64,000 bases of DNA from Jatrophihabitans sp964252635 (GTDB taxonomy: Bacteria; Actinomycetota; Actinomycetes; Mycobacteriales; Jatrophihabitantaceae), in NCBI RefSeq assembly GCF_964252635.1, contig NZ_CAXUNP010000006.1:55534-119533 (forward strand), read 5' to 3'. The notes beneath the pieces are model-generated. The model was not told the origin of the DNA and ran no database searches. It was given only the letters and a program-made list of their open reading frames with translations. This document shows positions 23,680-31,774 of the stretch, in pieces. Both the position numbers and the translations under genes were made by a program. The number at the start of each line of letters is the position of its first letter. Position 1 is the stretch's first letter.

Positions 23680-24462
23680 CTACCCGATCGGGCCGCGCGC
23701 CACCTTGTACGGCGCGGCCTGCGCGATGGGCTTGACCACCAGCAGGTCGACGTTGACGTGCGCCGGCCGCGTCACCGCGAAGCTGATGACGTCGGCGATG
23801 TCGTCGGCGACCAGGGGTTGTTCGACGCCCTCGTAGACCTTGTCGGCGGCCGCCTGGTCGCCGCGCAGGCGGGTCAGCGAGAACTCCTCGGTGTGCACCA
23901 TGCCCGGGGCGACCTCGGTGACCCGCACCGGCTGCCCGTTGAGCTCGAGGCGCAGCGTCTCGGCCAGGGCGGTCTCGGCGTGCTTGGCCGCCGTGTAACC
24001 CCCGCCGCCCTCGTAGACCAGGTGCCCGGCGATCGACCCGACCATGACGACGTGCCCGCCGGCGCCGGCGCGCAGGGCCGGGAGCAACGCCTGCGTCACC
24101 CGCAGCGTCCCGAGCACGTTCACCTCGTACATCCATCGCCAGTCGTCCGCGGCGGCGTCGGCCACCCGCTCGGTACCCAGTGCGCCGCCGGCGTTGTTCA
24201 CGAGCACGGCGACATCGTTCAGCGAGGCCACGAGCTCCGCGACCGAGTCGTCGGAGGTGACGTCGAGCGTCACCGCCCGGACCCCCGGCACCGTCGCGGC
24301 CAGCTCGTCGAGCCGCTCGCGGCGCCGGGCCGCGGCCACCACCGCAAACCCGTCGGCCGCGAGCCGGCGGGCCGTCGCGGCTCCGATCCCGCTGCTCGCG
24401 CCGGTGACGACGGCCGTGCCGCGAGAGGTGGGCGAGGGGGTTGCCGGTGTGCCTGACGTCAT
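23680..24462 (-). CDS. short-chain dehydrogenase/reductase (Rv0484c-like)
   Basis: A 260-residue SDR. The cofactor loop is TGASSGIGAATARRLA; LVNNAGGALG and the catalytic YTAAKHA with Ser in MVGSIAGHLVYEG complete the classical pattern. An Asn in YEVNVLGTLR completes the tetrad. The substrate is unknown. The C-terminal part contains RPAHVNVDLLVVKPIAQ, typical of the YdfG-like branch (L-allo-threonine or 3-hydroxy acid dehydrogenases). ATG 24462 is used; an in-frame ATG at 24477 is possible. Convergent with murB, as in mycobacteria. Confidence 0.88.
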   Translation of the reverse strand: MTSGTPATPSPTSRGTAVVTGASSGIGAATARRLAADGFAVVAAARRRERLDELAATVPGVRAVTLDVTSDDSVAELVASLNDVAVLVNNAGGALGTERVADAAADDWRWMYEVNVLGTLRVTQALLPALRAGAGGHVVMVGSIAGHLVYEGGGGYTAAKHAETALAETLRLELNGQPVRVTEVAPGMVHTEEFSLTRLRGDQAAADKVYEGVEQPLVADDIADVISFAVTRPAHVNVDLLVVKPIAQAAPYKVARGPIG

Positions 24463-24523
24463 GGCGCGATTCTCCATCGCGGCGAGGAGGGCATGATGCA
24501 AGGGGCCGACCGAGGGAGGGCAT

Positions 24524-25804
24524 GTGGGGCTGCACCGCGTGGCCATGCTCAGCGTGCACACCTCTCCGCTGGACGCACCGGGCGGCGGCGACGCCGGAGG
24601 CATGAACGTCTACATCGTCGAGACGGCCCGGCGCCTGGCCGATGCCGGCGTCGAGGTCGAGATCTTCACCCGTGCCACGTCCAGCGAGCAGCCGCCCGAG
24701 TACCCGCTGTGCCCGGGGGTCTCCGTCCGTCATGTCACGGCCGGGCCGTTCGAGGGCCTGGCCAAGAACGACCTCCCGGCCCAGCTGTGCGCCGTCACCG
24801 CGGGCGTCATGCGCGCCGAGGCGCGCCACGAGCCCGGCTGGTACGACCTCATCCACTCCCACTACTGGCTCTCCGGCCAGGTGGGCTGGCTGGCCCGCGA
24901 GCGTTGGGGCGTGCCGCTCGTGCACTCCGCGCACACCCTGGCCAAGGTCAAGAACGCCCTGCTCGCCGACGGCGACGAGCCGGAGCCGCGGGCCCGCGTC
25001 ATCGGCGAGGAGCAGGTGGTCGCCGAGGCCGACCGCCTCATCGCCTCGACCGTGGACGAGGCCGGCCAGCTCGTCGAGCTCTACGGCGCCGACCCGCGCA
25101 AGGTCCGCACCATCGCGCCGGGCGTCGACCTCGACACCTTCGTCCCCGGCGACGCCCTCGCCGCGCGCCGCCGCCTCGGCCTGCGCGCCGACGCGCTCAC
25201 CCTGCTGTTCGTCGGCCGTATCCAGCCGCTGAAGGCACCCGACGTGCTGCTGCGCGCGGCGGCGATCGCGTCCGCCGATCCGGCCCTCGCCGGGCGGCTG
25301 CAGGTCGTGATCCTCGGCGCGCCCAGCGGGTCCGGTCTCGAACAGCCCCAGCGCCTCGAGCAGCTGCGCGACGAGCTGGGTCTCGGCGGCGTCGTCGAGT
25401 TCCGGCCCCCGGCCCCGCGCTCCGTCGTCGCCGACTACTACCGCGCGGCCGATCTCACCGTGGTGCCCAGCTACAACGAGTCCTTCGGGCTGGTGGCGCT
25501 GGAGTCGCAGGCCTGCGGGACGCCGGTCGTCGCGGCGGCGGTCGGCGGCCTGCCGACCGCGGTCGCCGACGACGTGTCCGGGGTCCTGGTCGACGGGCAC
25601 GACCCGGACCAGTGGGCCAAGGTGCTGCTCGAGGTGCTCCGCTCGTCGGACGTCCTGGCGCGGCTCGCCACCGGGGCGCGCGCCCACGCCGAGCGGTTCT
25701 CGTGGGAGCGGACCGCCGACGGCCTGCTCGTGGCCTACCGCGAGGCGATCCTCGAACTCCGCAGCAACTCCGCAGCGAACCAGGAAGTGGTGATCCGGTC
25801 ATGA
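24524..25804 (+). CDS. mshA: D-inositol-3-phosphate glycosyltransferase
   Basis: A 426-residue GT-B/GT4 enzyme. It transfers GlcNAc from UDP-GlcNAc to 1L-myo-inositol-1-phosphate, the first step of mycothiol synthesis. MshA-type motifs are HTSPLDAPGGGDAGGMNVYI, LIHSHYWLSGQVGWLA and VHSAHTLAKVKN, the donor-binding FVGRIQPLKAPD, and ESFGLVALESQACGTPVVAA. The GTG start is preceded by GAGGGAGGG. The stop overlaps the YbjN gene start (ATGA at 25801-25804). Presence of mshA shows the cell uses mycothiol, an actinobacterial trait. Confidence 0.95.
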   Translation: MGLHRVAMLSVHTSPLDAPGGGDAGGMNVYIVETARRLADAGVEVEIFTRATSSEQPPEYPLCPGVSVRHVTAGPFEGLAKNDLPAQLCAVTAGVMRAEARHEPGWYDLIHSHYWLSGQVGWLARERWGVPLVHSAHTLAKVKNALLADGDEPEPRARVIGEEQVVAEADRLIASTVDEAGQLVELYGADPRKVRTIAPGVDLDTFVPGDALAARRRLGLRADALTLLFVGRIQPLKAPDVLLRAAAIASADPALAGRLQVVILGAPSGSGLEQPQRLEQLRDELGLGGVVEFRPPAPRSVVADYYRAADLTVVPSYNESFGLVALESQACGTPVVAAAVGGLPTAVADDVSGVLVDGHDPDQWAKVLLEVLRSSDVLARLATGARAHAERFSWERTADGLLVAYREAILELRSNSAANQEVVIRS

Positions 25805-26292
25805 CGTCCGTCCCGGAGACGATCGAGGCCGCACTGCGTGACCTCGACCTCGAGTGGGAACGCCTCGACGACGCCACCTTCGCGGTCGCCCTGCCCGGGG
25901 AGAAGCGGCTCAAGACCGCCTGCATCCTCACCGTCGGTGCCCACGCCCTGCAGATCGAGGCGTTCGTGATGCGGGCCCCGGAGGAGAACCGCGAGCAGGT
26001 CTACACGTGGCTGCTGCAGCGCAACGCCCGCATGTACGGCGTCGCCTGGTCGATCGACAGCACCGGCGACGTCTACCTCACCGGCCGGGTGCCGCTGGGC
26101 GGGGTCACGGCCGACGAGCTGGACCGGCTGTTCGGCGCGGTTCTCGAGTACTCCGACGGGTCGTTCAACCTGCTGCTCGAGATGGGCTTCGGGTCCTCCA
26201 TCCGCCGGGAATGGGCCTGGCGGGTCAAGAACGACGAGCCACTGCACAACCTCATGGCCTTCAAGGACTTCGCGCAGCGCGCCGTGGACTGA
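25801..26292 (+). CDS. YbjN-domain protein (Rv0487-like)
   Basis: A 163-residue soluble protein with a type III secretion chaperone-like YbjN fold. RLKTACILTVGAHALQIEAF, NREQVYTWLLQRNARMYGVA and DGSFNLLLEMGFGSSIRREW are the recognisable blocks. It directly follows mshA with a 4-bp overlap, a conserved pairing in actinobacteria. This suggests a supporting role for MshA or thiol metabolism, but no activity is known. Confidence 0.85.
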   Translation: MTSVPETIEAALRDLDLEWERLDDATFAVALPGEKRLKTACILTVGAHALQIEAFVMRAPEENREQVYTWLLQRNARMYGVAWSIDSTGDVYLTGRVPLGGVTADELDRLFGAVLEYSDGSFNLLLEMGFGSSIRREWAWRVKNDEPLHNLMAFKDFAQRAVD

Positions 26293-26313
26293 GCCGTTCG
26301 GACCGGCCCGTTT

Positions 26314-26380
26314 TACGCAACGCTTGCGTAGCGGAAGTACTCGTGCTTCACTGGTCGCATTGCGCTACGCAGGTGTAGCG
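26314..26380. promoter_or_regulatory. two palindromes upstream of MFS exporter
   Basis: TACGCAA-CGC-TTGCGTA (26314-26330) is a perfect 7-3-7 inverted repeat. CGCTAC-GCAGGT-GTAGCG (26363-26380) is a perfect 6-6-6 repeat. Both contain GCTAC/TACGC-like half-sites and lie before the exporter-TetR operon, so they are candidate TetR operators. Confidence 0.5.
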
Positions 26381-26402
26381 AATTGATGCGGCGGAGGTCG
26401 AC

Positions 26403-28211
26403 ATGGACGACGAGACCATTCAGAAGCGGCGCTGGGGCATCCTCGGCGTGCTCGTCCTGTGCCTGCTGGTCGTGATCCTCGACAACATGATCCTCAACGT
26501 CGCGTTGAAGACCATCCAGGCCGACCTGAACGCCTCGCAGACGGCGATGCAGTGGGCTGTCGACAGCTACGCGCTCGTCTTCGCCGGGCTGCTGATCACG
26601 TGGGGCGTGCTCGGCGACCGGCTCGGGCGCAAGAAGGTGCTGCTCACCGGGCTCGTGCTGTTCGGTGCGATGTCGGCGCTGTGCTCGTTCGCGAGCTCGG
26701 CCGGCGAGCTCATCGCGTTCCGAGCCCTGATGGGCATCGGGGCGGCCGCGGTCCAGCCGCAGACGCTGTCGATCATCCAGAACGTCTTCGAGCCCAAGGA
26801 ACGACCGAAGGCCATCGGCATCTGGGCGGGCGCGTCCGGCATGGCGATCGCGCTCGGGCCGATCACCGGCGGCCTGCTGCTGCGTTACTTCTGGTGGGGC
26901 TCGATCTTCCTGGTCAACGTCCCCATCGTCATCGTGGCCGTCGTCGCCATCGTGGTGCTCGTCCCCGACTCGAAGGACCCCAGGCCCGGACGCCTCGACC
27001 CGTTCGGCGTGCTGCTCTCGATCGTCTCGCTGGCCGTGCTCGTCTACGGCGTGATCCAGGGCGGGAACAAGAACGACTGGCTGCAGTGGGACACCAGCGG
27101 TGCCATCGTGCTCGGCCTCGTTCTGCTCGCGGTGTTCGTGTGGACGCAGAACCGCAGCACGCATCCGACGATCGACGTGTCGCTGTTCACCAACCGCGCG
27201 TTCAGCGCCGGCTCGTTCGCAATCGCCATGGCGTTCTTCGCGCTGCAGGGCGCGACGTTCTACCTGGCCTACTACCTGCAGGCCATCCGCGGCTTCTCGC
27301 CGCTGTCGGCGGGGCTGTGCCTGATCGCGGTCGCCGCGGCGGTGATGACGGCGGCCCCGCTCTCGGCGCGACTGTCCGCACGCTTCGGGCCGTCGAGGGT
27401 CGCGGGCACCGGCCTGTTGATCTTCGGCCTGGCGCTCGCCGGGTACGGCGTCGTCGGCCAGTCGACCCCGATCTGGGCCATCGAGGTCATCCTGGCCGGC
27501 ACCGGTCTCGGCATGGGCCTGACGATGTCGCCGGCCACCAACGCGATCATGAGCGCGGTCCCGCGGGAGAAGGCCGGGGCGGGCTCGGCGGTCAACAACA
27601 CCGTCCGTCAGGTGGCCGGTGCCCTGGGCGTCGCCATCCTCGGCTCGATCCTCGCCGTGCTGTTCCGCGGCCACCTCGGCAGCGACGCCCCGCAGCAGGT
27701 GGCGAGCACGCTGGACCGGCCCGCGGCCGTCGTGCAGCAGCTGCCCGCGAACCAGCGGGTCGGCACCTACGTCAGCGGCGACACCAGCCAGTCCATCGGC
27801 GACGCGCTGCCGTTCGCGCAGAAGGCCCAGCAGGCGTTGCAGCGCCGGCAGGCCGCGAGCAGCTCGCAGCCGTCGCCGCAGCAGGTCGCCGCCGCGCGGT
27901 CGGCGCTCGGCGGGTTCGTCGACAAGTCCCGCAGCTCGTTCATCTCGGCCATGCGGCTGACGTCCGTGCTCGCCGGCATCATGGCGTGGATCGGGGCCGT
28001 GGTCGCGTTCCGCTACCTCCCCAACCGGCGCGCCTTCGCCCAGGTCAACGCCTCGCCGCCGCAGGCCGAGGACGAGATGATCGAGCCCGCCGGCACGTCG
28101 GCGGACCCGACGCTCGACGACGTGCCGGCCGCGGAGCCGCGCCACCTCGACACCGAGCACCCGCCGGTGCCCGAGCACGCGGACCACGAACCGCAGCACG
28201 CGCAGTCATGA
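26403..28211 (+). CDS. DHA2/EmrB-QacA-type MFS drug exporter
   Basis: A 602-residue proton-coupled exporter with about 14 transmembrane helices. Motif A-like GDRLGRKKVLL lies after helix 2. The DHA2 signature region DNMILNVALKTIQADL occurs in helix 1 and the motif-C-like GPITGGLLLRYFWWGSIFLVNVP in helix 5. A periplasmic segment of about 100 residues (AAVVQQLPANQRVGTY...) precedes the last helix, and an acidic tail of about 60 residues ends the protein. Likely substrates are cationic or hydrophobic toxicants. The downstream TetR gene overlaps it by 4 bp, and two palindromes lie upstream. Confidence 0.9.
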   Translation: MDDETIQKRRWGILGVLVLCLLVVILDNMILNVALKTIQADLNASQTAMQWAVDSYALVFAGLLITWGVLGDRLGRKKVLLTGLVLFGAMSALCSFASSAGELIAFRALMGIGAAAVQPQTLSIIQNVFEPKERPKAIGIWAGASGMAIALGPITGGLLLRYFWWGSIFLVNVPIVIVAVVAIVVLVPDSKDPRPGRLDPFGVLLSIVSLAVLVYGVIQGGNKNDWLQWDTSGAIVLGLVLLAVFVWTQNRSTHPTIDVSLFTNRAFSAGSFAIAMAFFALQGATFYLAYYLQAIRGFSPLSAGLCLIAVAAAVMTAAPLSARLSARFGPSRVAGTGLLIFGLALAGYGVVGQSTPIWAIEVILAGTGLGMGLTMSPATNAIMSAVPREKAGAGSAVNNTVRQVAGALGVAILGSILAVLFRGHLGSDAPQQVASTLDRPAAVVQQLPANQRVGTYVSGDTSQSIGDALPFAQKAQQALQRRQAASSSQPSPQQVAAARSALGGFVDKSRSSFISAMRLTSVLAGIMAWIGAVVAFRYLPNRRAFAQVNASPPQAEDEMIEPAGTSADPTLDDVPAAEPRHLDTEHPPVPEHADHEPQHAQS

Positions 28212-28792
28212 CGGCGACCGAGACGCGGCGCGGCCGCCCGCGCAGCGAGGCCATCGACGCGGCCATCCTGGACGCGACGGTCGACGAGCTGGTCGACCAC
28301 GGCCGCAACGGCTTGTCGATGGAGCGGGTGGCCGACCGGGCCGGCGTCGCGAAGACGACCGTGTACCGCCGCTACCCGGACGCGGACGAGATGATCGTCG
28401 CCGCGCTGCGCGGCATGAAGGGCGGGCCGCCGACGATGCCGGACGCCGGCGTCCGCGACCAGCTCGTGGCGTTGCTCGACAGCATGCGGCAGACGTGGAG
28501 CGAGCCGCGGTTCGCAGCGGTCATGCGCCGCGTCGCGGCCGACGGCACCACGGCGCCCGAGGCCTACGCCGAGCATCGGGAGCGCCTCGTCGGGCCGCAC
28601 ATCGCGCGGTTCCGCGAGGTGCTCGAGCAGGGTGTCGTCCAGGGGCTCATCCGTGGCGACGTCGACCTCGAATGGGTGCGCACCATGATCGTCGCGCCGG
28701 TGACGGCGACAACCATGACCCTGCGCCCGGCCATGACCGCCGCCCAGGTCGAGACGACCGTCGACACCGTGCTGCGCGGCGTCGCGCCCTGA
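28208..28792 (+). CDS. TetR-family repressor
   Basis: A 194-residue regulator. The helix-turn-helix lies at about 12-58: RSEAIDAAILDATVDELVDH, RVADRAGVAKTTVYRRYPD. The ligand-binding domain follows, in the TetR_C subfamily with FREVLEQGVVQGLIRGDVD. It overlaps the exporter stop (ATGA), so it is made from the same mRNA and probably controls it through the palindromes at 26314-26380. This pair interrupts the mshA-ybjN-gpm order known from mycobacteria. Confidence 0.9.
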   Translation: MTATETRRGRPRSEAIDAAILDATVDELVDHGRNGLSMERVADRAGVAKTTVYRRYPDADEMIVAALRGMKGGPPTMPDAGVRDQLVALLDSMRQTWSEPRFAAVMRRVAADGTTAPEAYAEHRERLVGPHIARFREVLEQGVVQGLIRGDVDLEWVRTMIVAPVTATTMTLRPAMTAAQVETTVDTVLRGVAP

Positions 28793-28842
28793 CCTGCCGC
28801 GGTCCCTCGGACCGGCCGGACCGCCGCTGGCAGGATGACGGT

Positions 28843-29586
28843 ATGGCGACTTTGGTGCTGCTGCGGCACGGCGAGAGTGACTGGAACAACAAGAACCTGT
28901 TCACCGGGTGGGTCGACGTCGACCTGACGGCCGAGGGCGAGGCCGAGGGCCGGCGCGGCGGTGAGCTGCTGGTGTCCAACGACCTGCTGCCGGACGTGGT
29001 GCACACCTCGCTGCTGCGCCGGGCGATCCGGACCGCACAGATCTCCCTGGACGCCGCCGACCGGCACTGGATCCCGGTGCGCCGGTCGTGGCGGCTGAAC
29101 GAGCGCCACTACGGCGCCCTGCAGGGCAAGGACAAGGCCCAGGTGCGTGACGAGTTCGGCGAGGAGCAGTTCATGCTGTGGCGCCGCTCCTACGACCAGC
29201 CGCCACCGCCGCTGGCCGACGACGACCGCTACAGCCAGGTCGGCGACCCCCGCTACGCCGACCTGCTGGAAACGGTGCCACGGACCGAGTGCCTCGCCGA
29301 CGTCGTGACGCGGATGCTGCCGTACTTCTACGACGCGATCGTGCCGGACCTGCGCGCGTCGGGCGTCGTCCTCATCGCGGCCCACGGCAACTCGCTGCGC
29401 GCGCTGATCAAGCACCTCGACGGCATGTCGGACGAGGACGTCGTGGGGCTCAACGTGCCCACCGGCATCCCGCTGCACTACGACCTCGACGACACCACGC
29501 TGATGCCGACCGGCCCGGGCACCTACCTCGACCCGGACGCAGCGGCTGCGGCGATCGAGGCCGTGGCCAACCAGGGCAAGAAGTAA
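28843..29586 (+). CDS. gpmA: 2,3-bisphosphoglycerate-dependent phosphoglycerate mutase
   Basis: A 247-residue dPGM interconverting 3- and 2-phosphoglycerate in glycolysis. LVLLRHGESDWNNKNLFTGW has the phospho-His (His9). RRSWRLNERHYGALQGKDKA, the acid/base Glu in NERHYG, and a second His in AAHGNSLRALIKH complete the site. CAGGAT 6 nt before the ATG resembles a -10 element, and no ribosome-binding site is seen. It is followed by the convergent phoU, as in mycobacteria (gpm1 near senX3). Confidence 0.95.
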   Translation: MATLVLLRHGESDWNNKNLFTGWVDVDLTAEGEAEGRRGGELLVSNDLLPDVVHTSLLRRAIRTAQISLDAADRHWIPVRRSWRLNERHYGALQGKDKAQVRDEFGEEQFMLWRRSYDQPPPPLADDDRYSQVGDPRYADLLETVPRTECLADVVTRMLPYFYDAIVPDLRASGVVLIAAHGNSLRALIKHLDGMSDEDVVGLNVPTGIPLHYDLDDTTLMPTGPGTYLDPDAAAAAIEAVANQGKK

Positions 29587-29601
29587 CCGGCAGGCCGGCC
29601 G

Positions 29602-30273
29602 TCAGCGGGCCGTCGTGCCGTTCGCGACCGGGCCGGGTCGCACACCCGTGACGATGAAGATCGTGCGCCGGGCCACGGCCACGGCGTGGTCGGCGTAACG
29701 CTCGTAGTAGCGCCCCAGCAGCGTCATGTCGATCGCGGCCTCGGTGCCGTGCGCCCACCGGGGCGAGAGCACGAGCGTGAACAGCTTGCGGCGCAGCGCG
29801 TCCATCGAGTCGTCCTCAGCCTCGATGGCCTGGGCCAGCGAGAGGTCGCGGCCCTCGACGACCTCGCCGACCTTGAGCACGAGCGAGTGCGCGACCTCAC
29901 CCATCTGGCTGATGACGTCGCGCGCCTCGTCGGGGACCGCGACGTCCGGGAAGCGCAGCCGGGCGATCTTCGCGACGTGCAGGGCGAGGTCACCCATGCG
30001 CTCGAGGTCGGCCACCAGGTGCAGGGTCGTGACCACGACGCGCAGGTCGGTGGCCACCGGCTGCTGCAGCGCGATGACCTGGAAGGCGCGATCCTCGAGA
30101 GCGACCCGCAGGTCGTCGACCTGCTGATCGGCATCGATGACGCGCTCAGCACGGTTGAGGTCGGCGTCGAGCAGCGACCCCGTGGCCTGTTCCATGGCGA
30201 CGGCCACCAGGCGGATCATCTCGGCGACGCCGGCGCCGATCTCGTCCAGCTCGTCGTGGAATACGTCACGCAT
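29602..30273 (-). CDS. phoU: phosphate-signalling regulator PhoU
   Basis: A 223-residue protein of two PhoU three-helix repeats. Metal-binding motifs are visible as ATDLRVVVTTLHLVADLERM (first repeat) and a second LLGRYYERYADHAV. PhoU links the Pst phosphate transporter to the sensor kinase and keeps the PHO response off when phosphate is plentiful. It is divergent from senX3, and a PHO-box-like element lies 41-73 bp before its start. Confidence 0.94.
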   Translation of the reverse strand: MRDVFHDELDEIGAGVAEMIRLVAVAMEQATGSLLDADLNRAERVIDADQQVDDLRVALEDRAFQVIALQQPVATDLRVVVTTLHLVADLERMGDLALHVAKIARLRFPDVAVPDEARDVISQMGEVAHSLVLKVGEVVEGRDLSLAQAIEAEDDSMDALRRKLFTLVLSPRWAHGTEAAIDMTLLGRYYERYADHAVAVARRTIFIVTGVRPGPVANGTTAR

Positions 30274-30313
30274 GGTGGCGACGATCCGTCGGGCGGACGA
30301 CGTTGCCGTGCTC

Positions 30314-30346
30314 GTGCGGTGAACGGCACCGCTCGTTACGGTGAAC
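30314..30346 (-). promoter_or_regulatory. PHO-box-like direct repeats (RegX3/PhoP site)
   Basis: Read on the minus strand, two 11-bp units start GTTCACCGTAA and GTTCACCGCAC, separated by exactly one further 11-bp unit (22 bp between the GTTCACC blocks). This is the spacing of actinobacterial PHO boxes. It lies between divergent phoU and senX3, oriented toward phoU. Confidence 0.62.
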
Positions 30347-30405
30347 AGCAAGTAGCGGCACGGCGCCCCACCTCTCGGGTTGCCGCCCAGTTTAGTCCGC
30401 GCCCG

Positions 30406-30411
30406 TACCCT
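30406..30411 (+). promoter_or_regulatory. -10 element for leaderless senX3
   Basis: TACCCT, 6 nt before the GTG at 30418. No ribosome-binding site precedes the GTG. Confidence 0.5.
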
Positions 30412-30417
30412 GATCCT

Positions 30418-31716
30418 GTGCCCACGCTGGCGATCGTCGCGGTGGTGGCCCTCGTGCTCGGCGGGGCCATCGGGTTCGCGCTCGCCGCGTCGCGTCGTCG
30501 TGTCGAGGACCCGGCGCCGCCGCCCGAGCGGGAGACGTTCCCCGACACCGGCGTCGACGTGCTGCGGCGGCGGATGAGCCAACCGCTCGCCTCGCTCGTC
30601 GTGCAGGCCCTGGATCACGGCGTGATCGTCGTCGATCGCGAGGAACGCGCCGTGCTGGTCAACCCGGCCGCCCGCAGCATGCGGGTGCTGGACGTCGACA
30701 CGCTGGCCTTCCCCGAGCTCGTCTCGCTCGTACGCAGGTCGATGGAGACCGGTGACTACCTGACCCGCTCCGTCGACCTGCCGATCGGCAGGCTGGGTCG
30801 TGAGCCGATCGCCCTCTCGGTCACCGCGGTCCCGCTGCGGCCCGATGCCGACGAACGGGTCGCCGGCGTGTGCCTGCTGCTCGCCGACGTCAGCGAGCTG
30901 CGCCGCCTCGAGGCCGTCCGTCGTGACTTCGTGGCCAACGTCTCGCACGAGCTCAAGACGCCCGTCGGCGCGCTCACCCTGCTCGCCGAGGCCATCCAGG
31001 ACGCCGCCGACGAGCCGGAGATGGTGGCGCGCTTCGCCGGTCGCATCCAGCACGAGGGGTCACGCCTCGCCAAGCTCGTCGGCGAGCTGATGGAGCTCTC
31101 GCGGGTGCAGGGCGCCGACCCGATGCCCGGCGCCACCGAGGTCGACGTCCGGACGGTGCTCGACGAGGCCATCGCCCGTACCAAGCTGGCGGCCGAGCAG
31201 GCCTCGATCACGGTGACGGTGTCGTGCCCGGAGGGGTTGCGCGTGCGTGGCAACGAGGCGCAGCTCGCCACGGCCGTCGCCAACCTCGTCGACAACGCCA
31301 TCGCCTACAGCGGCGGCGGGACGAAGGTCGCCGTCACCGGGCGCGCCGACGACGAGAGCTCGGCACCGCTCGTCGACATCTCGGTCACCGACCAGGGCAT
31401 CGGCATCGCCGAGGCCGACCGCGACCGCATCTTCGAGCGGTTCTACCGCGTCGACCCGGCGCGCTCCCGCGCCACCGGCGGCACCGGGCTGGGCCTGGCC
31501 ATCGTCAAGAACATCGTCACCAACCACCTGGGCTCGGTCTCGGTGTGGAGCGCGGACCGCTCCGGGTCGACATTCACCATCCGGTTACCGCGCGTTCACC
31601 CGGGTCGGACATCGTCACCGCAGGACGGACCGGCGGGCGACCGCGAGGTGAACGACCGGTCGACGGACAGGTCCGTGACGGCCCCGGCCGTCGCGACGGA
31701 GGGATCGCACACCTGA
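30418..31716 (+). CDS. senX3: phosphate-responsive sensor histidine kinase
   Basis: A 432-residue kinase. One N-terminal transmembrane helix (about 3-25), a PAS-like domain (about 40-150), the dimerisation domain with phospho-acceptor His177 in FVANVSHELKTPVGAL, and the ATPase domain with NLVDNAIAYS, DQGIGIA and GTGLGLAIVKN. It phosphorylates RegX3 when phosphate is scarce. The GTG at 30418 is chosen from the -10-like TACCCT 6 nt upstream and the missing ribosome-binding site. The stop overlaps a mini-ORF ATG that begins a coupled chain leading to regX3. Confidence 0.94.
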   Translation: MPTLAIVAVVALVLGGAIGFALAASRRRVEDPAPPPERETFPDTGVDVLRRRMSQPLASLVVQALDHGVIVVDREERAVLVNPAARSMRVLDVDTLAFPELVSLVRRSMETGDYLTRSVDLPIGRLGREPIALSVTAVPLRPDADERVAGVCLLLADVSELRRLEAVRRDFVANVSHELKTPVGALTLLAEAIQDAADEPEMVARFAGRIQHEGSRLAKLVGELMELSRVQGADPMPGATEVDVRTVLDEAIARTKLAAEQASITVTVSCPEGLRVRGNEAQLATAVANLVDNAIAYSGGGTKVAVTGRADDESSAPLVDISVTDQGIGIAEADRDRIFERFYRVDPARSRATGGTGLGLAIVKNIVTNHLGSVSVWSADRSGSTFTIRLPRVHPGRTSSPQDGPAGDREVNDRSTDRSVTAPAVATEGSHT

Positions 31717-31751
31717 TGACTGAATGTCCAACCCGGAGGGATCTCGCATGA
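31716..31751 (+). CDS. 11-residue mini-ORF between senX3 and regX3
   Basis: MTECPTRRDLA. Its ATG shares a base with the senX3 stop (TGATG), and its stop overlaps the ATG of a second mini-ORF (ATGA). It is probably a coupling device rather than a functional peptide. Confidence 0.45.
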   Translation: MTECPTRRDLA

Positions 31752-31774
31752 CCGAGCTTGCGAGGGGCGAATGA
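31748..31774 (+). CDS. 8-residue mini-ORF overlapping regX3 start
   Basis: MTELARGE, with GGAGGG (31735-31740) 7 nt upstream. Its TGA overlaps the regX3 ATG (31771). Ribosomes ending here would be delivered to regX3, whose own GAGGGG (31762-31767) lies inside this mini-ORF. Confidence 0.5.
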   Translation: MTELARGE

